From Toxorhynchites rutilus septentrionalis (taxonomy: Eukaryota; Arthropoda; Insecta; Diptera; Culicidae), in the NCBI RefSeq assembly GCF_029784135.1, contig NC_073746.1, positions 70,906,542 through 70,970,541 on the forward strand: a stretch of 64,000 nucleotides of DNA. Reading direction: 5' to 3'. The position numbers and the translations under genes are program-made. This document shows positions 28,701-40,700 of the stretch, in pieces (position 1 is the stretch's first letter; each line of letters begins with the position of its first letter). The notes under the pieces are model-generated. The model ran no database searches. It was given only the letters and a program-made list of their open reading frames with translations, and was not told the DNA's origin.

Positions 28701-31700
28701 CTCAGATACGGCCGGTCTAGTCTGACGCTTCCGCATAAAAATGTCCATTTTGGCCAGATTATTCTCCACCGTTTGGCCACCGTTTGGTTTTCGATCTCCC
28801 AGCTTAAGGAGCGCAAAGAGATGATATTGTAAATACCAGATCGGCTATATCTGGCGGACACAAAGTGCCTCAGGATGTCCAACTCCTTCGCTGTGGGGTG
28901 GATCTTGCAGTAAGGAAAAATCATCAAGTTGCTTGACAGTGCTGCTGCTGCGAATCAACAGCCTTGAATCATTTTTGTTGCAGACTTAATAAACGTAAGA
29001 TTTAAAGAAAATTTGTTCCTATAAATTATCTTTCATCGCCATCCGAAATTAGTCCATTATTTTGAATGCATACGTTAACACTAAAATCGATGAAAAAAGA
29101 ATTGGAATTTTCGAGCATTCCATTCGGTAATTTGAAGAAAATTGTAGAATTTGAATCGTGCTTGTCAGGCGTAAATGCTCTGATTGAGCGAGTGAATTTC
29201 GGGCGTAAACAAAATCTAAACCACCGAAAAATCATAAATGAGTGCCGATACTCAGAAAGAAATAATACTGATCAGTTTAGACTCGCTAAACTATGGTTTA
29301 TGTTCACATAACGTATATACATAACGTTTTGTTTTTTGTGTCCCGCGTTAGACCTATGACCATCTGGTCACTTTACTTATAAGCAAGCGCCAAGCAAGCC
29401 TGGTGAAGTCATGATCCTTGCTTCACCAGCCCCATAGCCAGTCAAACAAATTTGGTATGCAATTTTGTCCAACTTGAACAACTAAACCATTTCGTTATAC
29501 AACGTTCTAGAATCCGTTTCGGTAACCTGTATAAGGTAATGAAAACAATCATTCACGGACAGTATACCATCCTTCCAATATTTAGCTACTTCTGGCTTAT
29601 AAGGGTGCTCATACACTGTTTGAGCGAAGCCAAATATTTGACTCTTTTTGACAGATGAAATTTGATCAACGTGTACGGCAATTAAACTGAAAGGATTGCT
29701 TCGCAAATGACTAATGGACTCCTCGTGTTGACCATCTCCGAGGACATTCGTGATCACAGCAGTCGCTTTTGTGCTTCTCAGTCGCAACATGCTGCAAGAA
29801 ATTCTTCAATCCTCCAGTACATTTTATGTCTTTACTACATACTTTGTAAAAACCAGCATGCCTATCGGTGCTCTGAGAAAGCCAGCTCAGTATGGCTTCC
29901 CAATCCCTTCGGTGATATCAGTGATGCCATTTTGAATAATTGTTTCAGTAAAACTAGCACAAACTAGCTCTCCAAACCAATTCAATAAAGTCAAATGTGA
30001 TTGCAAAATTTATTTTTTTAATTTGGGAAATCTAGGTAAAATGCGGAAAATCTGGACTAGACGAAAGACGGTCTGGATATTTGGATGCTTTACCAAAGTC
30101 TTAAGCGGGTAAACTTGTCATCATTTACTCACCAAAATTCAACAAAATAATTATTTAATTATTTAAATATTAATACAAATTACTTACAAATACTGGAGTA
30201 GGAAATTAATTTTTGAAAAAAAAACATAAAAATCGTACGTTGATAATATTTTTTTTAAATCAGTCTTATGAGATCAACCTGGTGACTTTCTTTCTATTTC
30301 TACTCTTGAATTAAAAAAAAAGAGTGTTAAAGCTCCAACAAATTTCAGAACGCAATGCCAAATGCTCTTGCCAAATTTTTCATTTTATACGAACTTATGC
30401 GCGCCTATCTATTTGTTGAGTTATTGAAAAGTAAAACAATAATACTTTCTACTAGAAATCGAGTTGGAACACGTAACACAACTTGTACTGTATCTTGGAA
30501 GATTCAAAATAGAACTTGTATTCATTAATGGGGGTCAATTTTTAGACCTCGTAGAGACCCCCAAAATAAATTTTCGTTAATGTCGACCCTTTAGAAACCA
30601 ATATCGACCTCACTTTGAGAAACCCTGGTTTACATGGTCTCGGGACCAAGGGCATTTTCATTTTTTATATATTTTTTCTTGAAAGCTGAGGTTTTTTTTC
30701 ACATGACGATATTCTCCGTATTTTTTTTCGCCATAACTTGACAACAAAACTAACGTTTTAAAAATGTAACATATAATTATTTTTAAGCTTGCTTATAATA
30801 CTTCCTTATATATGAGTATTTCCAAATGAAATCGACAAATGACAAAACATGAGTATTTTTGAATCGAATGAAAGTGTGTATTCCGTTTGGGTTAGAAAAA
30901 AAAATTAGTACTCTTTTTTATATTTACAAAATAAAAGTTCAATTTGCAATATCCAAAATACCTTTATTTAATTTTTTTTTATTTTTTCATACAAAATAGA
31001 AGTCATGCAGAAAATTTAAAAAATAGGCCCAAGATGGTAAAACTATTTTTGACAAACTTTGTGGAACATCGAATGTTTAGGAATTTTCGAAACTTCGAAG
31101 TTTTGTATCATTTTAATGTAATTTTTAAGCCACAAATTATGAATCCTTATGTGATTTAAAACAAAAAAGGTTATTGTCAATCTCCTTCTAAATGTAGCCA
31201 TTCTCGAAATATTAAAAAAAATATTTCTAATTTATTGTGTTTTTTATAGTAAATAATCCCTTTTAATATGTTTGTCGTGTTATACCGTCATGTTCATGAA
31301 ATTTTATGAATTTTCTTATAATTTCCAACAATTGTTTTGATTGATTTAAGTTTGTATTAAGATAAAAAAGATTTTTTAGTTTTGCTACGTTTTGTATTAA
31401 CCCACATGTCTTCGAATGATTCGTAACGTAACTCCTAAACATATGTCTTTACCATAACGATGTATTTAAAAAAGTTGTTGGAAATTATAAGCGAATTCAT
31501 AAAATCTCATGAACATGATGGTATAACACGACAAACATATTTAAAGGGCCTATTTACTATTAAAAAGTCAATAAATTACAAATACTTTTTTAAATATCTC
31601 GAGAATGGATACATTTAGAAGGAGATTGATAATAACCCTTTTTTGTTTTAAATAACATCAGGATTCATAATTTGTGATTAAAAAAAACCCGAAGTTTCGA

Positions 31701-34700
31701 AAATTCCTAAAAATTCGATGTTCAACAAAATTCGTCAAAAATAGTTTTTTCCATCTTGAGCCCATTTTTTAAATTTTCTGCATGACTTTTTTTTTGTATG
31801 AAAAAAAATAAAAAATATGTATTTTGGATATTGCAAATTGAATTTTTATTTTGTAAATATAAAAAAGAGTACTAATTTTTTTTTCCCAGTGTACATTTTT
31901 TTTCATATTAAACCATCAATACTCTACAACTCTTTCTAAGACACTATTTCGGTACGACTCATAGTTTTTGAGATATAAATTATCAAAGATTTCTCTTTCT
32001 AAAATCGATACGCCCTTTTCAAAAGTTACGCTTGAGTCAAAAAATTCCCAATTGCTATGGAAAACTCATATTTCCTCTAACCCAAACGGAATACACACTT
32101 TCATTGGAATCAAAAATACAAGTTTTTAAAATCTGCATTTTTAGGACGATTTCATTTGGAATTGCTGATATGCGCTACCTTCTTCAATGTTACGTTTGCA
32201 ATGTCGTCTTTTTGAAAATAATATATGTATGGTTCGAATAAATACTTCAATTAAAGTTCAATGTTCGATAAAGTAATTCAAGGATCATTCATAGAATTGA
32301 GCCCACATTTAATACTTCAGTTCAAACAATAGCACAACAAACGCATACTACGAATCACGAATCAATCATTCAGGGATCACGAAAAATCACCCAGTTCTAA
32401 AAATATCATAATCAAAGATTCTATTTTGTCCAAATGGATATGCAAAGTTTTGATTCATTGTATTATTATAACTAACACTAAATTGAAAATAGTTTTATCC
32501 AGACTGACCATGAAGACACAGTTGAATCGTGTAAATAAACTGCCTCACCAAAGTGACAATTTTTCACTGTAAATTTATTGAGCGAAGAGAAAGCTGTTTA
32601 GTTCTATTGCTTTAATTCGATAATAAATTGTAATATTGCTGTCATTTTTTCAATGTAACTTTGTAATATACGCTTGTTTCCCATCCATATCCTTTATAAC
32701 GGTGTATTCATTCGCATTAGGAAAAATAATGAAAAAGCTTAAACGTGTTCGTTGACGTTATTTTGTTAGTGACAGAGTGCCTTTCAGCATTATTCTGAAA
32801 TCAAGTTTCACGCACGAATTATTGTATTAACCTAAATTCCCGAACTGAATGACAAAATGTCCATCCCCCTCATACATATCCCATCATATCTCTTTATTTT
32901 GGAAAACACAGTAATAGGCCCATTTTGTTTTCGATTATTTAATTTTTTTCTCTCAATAAACTCATGTCCACAAACCCATTGGTTTTCCTCCTTCCAACAT
33001 CGGTGTCAACAACGACAAACATCGATTCAGCAATAGTAATGATGATGGAAGATTCCGCCTACCGGAAATGGGAGAGAATGACCAAACTATAACGAGAGAG
33101 CACCGACATCAAAAAGACCATCCCATCAATTAGTTATTTTTAATTCACAACAAAACCCTATGAAGCTACAAATCTCCTATCATCATATCTGAACTGACAC
33201 TATCCTACCCCAACTTACCTTTTCCTCAAATTGAACAATGATGATGGAAAGCCGTAAAATTCGCGGACCCAGTACTGAGCTTAAACAACCAATTAAGTAT
33301 GATTTTTTAAATTTCTTCTCTTATGTGTGTGTGTATGTGTGTGTGTGTCAATAAATTGGTGGAGATGGAAAATATCACACTTGTCATGTTATGTTACTAT
33401 TTATCTCACTCGTGCACCCCTTATAACAAATCAATAATGCGTGTGGAAGCCATCAATTCATCTTCATCATAATCATTCTTACACGCTTGTTGGCAAAACT
33501 CGATGACGCGTGTTGTATAGCGCGCACGGAGGGTGAATTAATATCCTCTTTCCGCATATTTTCCCGTCTAGGGGAAAATCGCTTCCATAGGTGTTCATAT
33601 TTCCAATCCATTAACAGGCGCGTTCGTCAGGAAATAAACTGTGTTTTTTTTTCTGTTTGCCTTCAACCGACCAAACCATATGTGGTGTGTGTATCTATAC
33701 TTTCCTCTTGGGTGTCTTTATGATGGTTATGTTTCATCTCGGTTGAAGCGTGTGCTCCGATTTCCGGGGTCCTATTGTGACCGTCATCATTTCAGGTTCA
33801 ACGGTGTATGGTGTGTTTGTGTGTGTTATATGTTTTTTTTATTTCGTCCTTTGTTAATAGCGGAGAATAGCAATACATTACAATTACCAGCTGAATGCCT
33901 ATAGCTCTGGGCGAGAGCAGAGTAGGTCCCACGGTTAGAGTATCATTCAGCGCAAAAAGACATTCATCAAGCAATTATGTCGCTCTCATATTGAATCGTT
34001 TCCGCTAGCTATGAGGCTAATTTTCAGATGTTGATTGCAAGTCAGCTTCACGATTCCTGTTTAATTTATAACCTTGCTCATTTTCTCTTCTAATATTACA
34101 ATAACTTTCCAACTTTTGTTTTGGGCACATGAATATGCATTAAGCATTTGGAATGCACGTTTTTCCGAACGAATCAAACATATATCAACCTTATGCTTGA
34201 CTTCCTGCTCCAATCGAAAACTGAATTGCCAAAGGAGCCGTGACCTTTCGTTCGTGATCAAATACAATTTAGTGCTTAACCCTTACAGTACTGGTTCCAC
34301 AGTTGTCTGGCTGCTAGCGTGCATATGTGTAGCAGTTAGTTTGGAGCACGGATAACAGATAAAAACAGGTTATACAAACTCTTCGATTGACCTTTAACAT
34401 GCCGAAGCATGAACGTGAAAAAATATAAGTGTTACAGTTCTGGGTCATTACATCAAACTCAATGCTTGGTGTTTTGGTCGATTTTAAATGTTCAATTTTA
34501 TTTGATTCGTATTTTTTCCCGACCATTCAAGCTATTTCCATCACTCCATTTTTCGCGCAGCACATTCTCAATCCTGAATAATAATTTACTCCGCCAGTCA
34601 ATGCTCGGCTTTCGTTCTTGCTATTTGTCAGCACACCAATGGTTCGGGATGCCTGTACCCATCCATAACAACCTATCGTTGGAAACATGTGACTATACGC

Positions 34701-37700
34701 TTACATCAATTCTAATAATTTCTCCATCCCATACACTTTTTTTTTGTTTTACGTTTTCACTTTGGCACTTGACAACTTTTACAGCTCAGTTGTTTTTTCT
34801 TATACAGTTTATATATTTGTAGCAATGGGAAAATTCAAATTTGTGTATGTGTGTAGAATTAATCGGAAAACTGTCCAAAGATATGGATGATCATTTCTAT
34901 TTTCAAGATACGTTTATACGACCCATTTGTCGACGTTTCGCCTGTTTCGATTACGACTTTGACAACCCGATTCAACTAATTTCCAATCTGACCTAAGCTT
35001 CCGATTATGTTTACCTTCATCTTCACTATTGATGGATTTCATGCCAATTCGACTGGCCATTGGCAGCAACAAAGACAAATTTTTTTCATTACTTTTTACA
35101 AAAATTCATTGCTCAAAAAACTATAATATTTACAAAATACTCAAAGTCAAAGAACGAAATGTAGGAAATTGTTTGAATTTTCATAAAAAAATATAAAAGA
35201 AATTAAAGAAAAACTACACCGAAAAAAAAATATTTTAAAATTTTAAATTCATTTTTCCCAGAAACGTATGCCCTTCCAATTTCCAACGCCATAGATCGCA
35301 ATATGGGCACTTTTACAGGGGAAAATTTTTTTATAACAATAACTTTTCCATGGTTTCTCTGGAAAAATTACAACTAATCTCAATTTTGTTAAAAGTCATG
35401 ATAGCGATAGCGTATTTGAGAAAGTTTTAGATCTTTTTAAAATACGAACTTTTGTCGAAGACATTAACTCTTTTATAGTTTCTGGTATACATGGCATTTT
35501 TGTATGGAGACTCCTGAAAAAATAATGTTTTACTCTAACATTTTTGTGTGTAAACACTCGCGTTTGCATTTTTTTCAAATATATGAAAGTTAGGGTGGCA
35601 ATGGATGTATGCAAAAAATTTCATCATCGAATTCCAAAAACCGACCATGTACGATTTGTTTATTGACCCTAAAAATTACCTGTGCAAAGTTTCAGTTCAA
35701 TCGGATATGATTTAGGGGTGCCTCAAAGCGCCCAAAGTTTTGATTTTTTGATTCTCGAAAATCTTTCAAGGGGGGAGTAAAGGAAATTTGGAAAATCGAA
35801 ATTTTATTTTCGATGCCAAATGACTTTAAAATGCATGAAACGTCGAGATCTGGTGTCATCTCGAAAAAAAAAATTTTGGCCGAAAATCGACCTTTTGGGA
35901 CTGTGAGGCAATGAAGATATGGAAAAAAAATAATTATCGAATTTGAAGAACCTGCCATGTACACTTTGTTTATAGGCCCAAAAAAAATGACCTGTGCAAT
36001 GTTTCAGCTCAATCGGATATAATTTAGGGGGTGCCTCAAAGCACTCAATGTTTAGATTTTCTGGCCACTCAGGCTAAGTCCCAAAAAGTCGATTTTTTTT
36101 CGAGATAACCCCAGATTTCGACTTTTTATGCATTTTTAAGACATTTGGCATCGAAAAAAAAATTTGGATTTTCCAAATTTCTTTTACTCCCCTTGGAAGA
36201 TTTTCGAGGATCAAAAATCAAAACTTTGAGCGCATTGAGGCACCCCTAAATCATATCCGATGAAGCTGAAACTTTGCACAGGTAATTTTTTGGGCCAATA
36301 AACAAATTGTACATGGTCTGTTTTTGAAATTTGACATAACCATTTTCGCTGCCACCCTAATGAAAGTATATGAAAATTCTATCTGTGTTTGAAGGTTGAC
36401 TTCAGACAAATTCCGGGACAAAAATCTTATGAAGCTTCTGCATGGGACAAGATGGCTGTCACACTCAAGCTTTTGTTTGCATATAAATTGCAACAAAAGA
36501 ACCCAATAATATTATGAATCCGAAATTTTACAAAACGACGATATACCGATAGCGCATCTATTCATGAAATTTTTCCGGTTTGCAGGTTTTCTAAAATTTT
36601 TCTAACGACTTGTTTTTTTCCTTTTTTTGATCTTCATCGTTTGTCATAACAGCAAGCGGAAACTTCAGTTGATACCTACGTACTGTCACTATGCAGGCTT
36701 CAATGTCAACAATAATACATGTAAAACTAGATCCAGTCAATTCAAATTCGAGGAAATAAAGTTTATTGGTGTTTGTCGATTGAATGTTCCACTGAAAAAC
36801 TCACATTCGTTCTTTCCAACATGATCTTGCAGATGTCATTCCCTCCCGTGGCATTCGTTTGTTGTTACATACAACGGGCCATGGCACAAACGAGAACGAG
36901 AAAACTCTGCTTCGGTGAGCACTTCACTATACACAAGCATTCGAACCAAAACGTCATGATCGCTTCAAGTGCTGCCTCTCATTTGCAAATACTTGATCTC
37001 ATGCATCGAAATAGACATCGACGGAGATGAACGCTGCTGAAAAGGCATATTTTTCTTGTTTTCACTAGTGGAAGCAATGATAATTTTATGTTTTTGAGAG
37101 GGTTATCAATATTGAAAAAAACGAAAAATTCGTACAAAAGGTATGAGAGCGTGTAATGTGCTCTAGGAAGTGCTGATGTCCCCTGGTTAATGAGTGCGTC
37201 TGGTAAATATCAGTTCGATCTCTTATTAACACGTTCTATTCCAGGCTTGATTTCTACTAGGGAAGTTTCGAATTTCCTGGGGAGTGAGGGAAAAGAAGTA
37301 TTCCTCCTTTTTCTTGAGTCATCCTGTCCAGAAACTTCTCATATTGAAAGCAATGGGCTCGTCGTTTTGCATGAGACATCAGGGATTGTTCTGCATCGTT
37401 GACACAGAATTCTTAAACACATATGCATAAATCCGTCAAAAACGTTACTCCTACCAAAGCTTCGTTTTTTCTCCTCGTTGTCTCTACAACATGAGGAGCC
37501 TCGTCACAAACAAGACATTTCCTCTGTTCAGGTTTCTCCCCGCAACATGCGCACCATTTTTTCATTGCAACTGTACGCGGCGATATGAGCAAGTTGCATA
37601 CATTTGTTACAAATCATTTTCCAGGGTACATAAATCCGAACAGGTAAACGAAATTGCATGGAGAAACTCCATAGTTTTAACCTTTAACCTAGTTTTACCT

Positions 37701-40700
37701 TTAACGAACGAGCGCATTTTTCTAGAACGATGACCAATTGGTCGACGGATTTTTAAGAAATTAAGTGCTTTATTTCCAGAGCGAAAAAAGGTGCTCGGAA
37801 AGGAATGCTCCAGATTACGTTGCATGCATAAAAAAGACATAACAGAATTCCTGAAATATAACGGAATGCCGCATGTATGGCGGTATTCATTTTTTTTAGA
37901 ATACTTGCAATGTTGCGAGTATGGTGACATTTATCCGCTAAGGGTTAATTGAGAAGTTCTCGAAGTGACCAACCCCTTCATCGAGAATTCCTTTCCGGGT
38001 AGAAACCTTCTTCAGTGATGACTCCGTTTATTTCGGCGTCACTAAAATGTACATACACGCGATATTCTATCGTAAAGAGACCGCAACACGCGGAATCATT
38101 AGCTTGAGTCTTACTAGAGACGCACAAAAACACGCAACTTACATTGAAGCAGTGAGAGCGTCAATGTTGCGATCACCACGGCGTTCTGCGCGCAAACACG
38201 CATCTGCCCTTGGACTGTCCGATCGTTCTGTGAGAAGAATTCTTCGTGATGATCTTCATTTTCATCCTTATAAGATGGCGATAGTTCAGAACGTGAATTC
38301 AAATTCCCGAGGGTGCTATTGTTTTTTTAGCGATGAAGCCCATTTTCATTTGTGTGGGTCGGTTAACAAACATAACATGCGCTACTGGGCTGACACCAAC
38401 CCTCGAGAATTGCATCAAAAGCCTTTGCATTCACCCAAAGTCACAGTGTGGTGTGCAATTACCTCAGCTGGAATTATTGGTCCCTGGTTTTTTGAGGAAA
38501 ATGAGGTTACAGTGACAGTGAATTCGGACCGGTATGTAAACATGCTACAAATTTATTTTTTCCCACGGCTAGAAAATTTGGATTTGGGGGACACTTGGTT
38601 CCAACAAGACGGTGCAACAGCACACACTTCAAGAGCAACGATGGCTGTTTTGAGGCAACACTTTCCAGAGCGCCTTATCTCAATTAGAGGCGATTTGGAA
38701 TGGCCAGCACGCTCTCCCAATCTGTCCCCTTATGATTTTTTTCTATGGGGTTTTTTGGAATCCCGTGTTTATGTGAACCGTCCTAGAACCCTACAAGATT
38801 TGAAGACCAACATCCAAGAAGAAATTGCCAACATAACACCTGCTATGCTAACAAGAGTCATGACAAACGCCAGAAATCGGTTTACGAAATGTATGGAGAA
38901 TGGGCGACGTCACCTAACAGATTTGATCTTCAAAACAATGTGAATAAAAACTTTAGACATGTACCTACATTATAAAAAATAAATAAATATTTTCCGATGC
39001 ATACAATAGTTTTTATTGAGTTTTGAAAAAAGGAAGTTATGCTGCCGCACCCTGTATGATGGCGTGGTTAACGTTTAGAACCAACAGAACGATAGTCAAA
39101 GTGAACACGAAATCAGGGTGAAGGAACTAGTACTCTTCAATCATGCTGTAAAAACAAGGAGAAGATATAGAAACACTGCGACAGAAATTGGAACAGATGG
39201 AAAAATTGATGGAAAACAGGAAATTGATTATTTGAACAGAATATGGATAAGAAAAACGAACGATTGAATAAACCGTAGAATTCGGATTGAGGAACGAAAC
39301 TTGGACAGGGAAGTAGAAAAGGACAGAAACTACAATGTGCAGAAACGGAGACCGAAGTCGAATGAATGGAGACGCCACTCCCCATAAGGAGGAGCATTTT
39401 CGCCCGGCGTATAAAATCGAAAAAAACGACCGCAATTTCAATAGCGAAATAGCTAAAGACATCAACAAATCACCCCCATTCCAATGAGAACTGGAACAGC
39501 TGATGGAAGACGGCTGGATTCGAAGGTAGGGGAAATATGTACCTTCGGATGTAGCCCTTTTCAAGACTGGCTCGGAAACATTTTTTATAGAGGCAAATGA
39601 ACTGAGCAACATTTTGCGATTTTTTAATATTTATCAGTTGAGAAAACGACAACATTTGTGTCTCCTGAATACGTGGTTTGCTTTCTATGTATTTTTTTCG
39701 CAGTCTATTGCTTTGTACTATACCACACCGAAAATGTTTTGCAAGCTGTCAGAAAAACACAACGTTTCTTGTGCATTGCTTGGTAATGATTATCTTCTCG
39801 GGTGATGGGATTGAAATACTTTCCCCTCAAATATCACCAACCACAACCTCTCTAATTTGCTCTATCTTCATTTTAGGTTTCGAAGTTTACCTGAAGGCCA
39901 AAATAGAGAAATTGGCCCAGTTGGATGCCGCCATAGCAGCGTCGGCCATTGTCCCTCCTGGTCTCGCTGTCGCAGAAAACGAACACGGCCTCCCCCTGGT
40001 TCCGCATCGACCCGGATTCAACTTCAAGTATTTGGAGAACATTTCGGCGAAAAGTGTAGACGAAAGCAAGGCTTCGGTTTACTTCACTCCGAACGAGAGT
40101 CAGCTTAGTCCGGAACCGCTGCAGCTGCAGATGTCCCCGATTCACATCAACTATATCAACGATGCGACGATGGGAGAGGGAACATCGATGGGTACCGGCA
40201 CTGGCGACACTCCTAGGTCGTTCAAATCGGTGATAGCCGGACCGGGAGGGGCCGATAGCATAATAGTGAAATCAATTTTGAAACCATCTGCGTCTAAATT
40301 TGTGTACGATAGAAATGTTCCGAAATATCGATCGTCTCATCGGCCGTACCGGTTGAGTGGTGGAGGTCACGAAGAGGAAGTTTTGGGTGATTGTGGGCGA
40401 TTTGAGTGTTATAGTGATGCACTTGATGGTAGAGACTCCTGCGAAGATTTAGGCAACTATACTGTGAAACACAATCGGAAGCACAAAAGGAAGAGAAACA
40501 CTGGAAGTAAGCCATCGGGAAGTAAGCAACTGTGCGAGTACGAAACGCTGCTGATGAAGAATCTTAGCAGTGACCCAAAAGAAGGTCATTATAAGATTGT
40601 TCATGTGAACAGGATAGGTGATCCGACCGGCTGGGGAGTCCAAGGAAGTGGTTGGACAGCTGGTCGCGCTTACAACAGGAGAAAGCCATTGGTGAATAAT

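Noticed and set aside
39127..39612. A 161-codon minus-strand frame
   Set aside because: No motif; the plus strand shows better coding-like debris, and the frame follows its purine bias.
39678..39876. An upstream extension of receptor exon 5
   Set aside because: The frame is open, but it lacks coding character and a phase-matched AG with pyrimidine tract lies at 39876.
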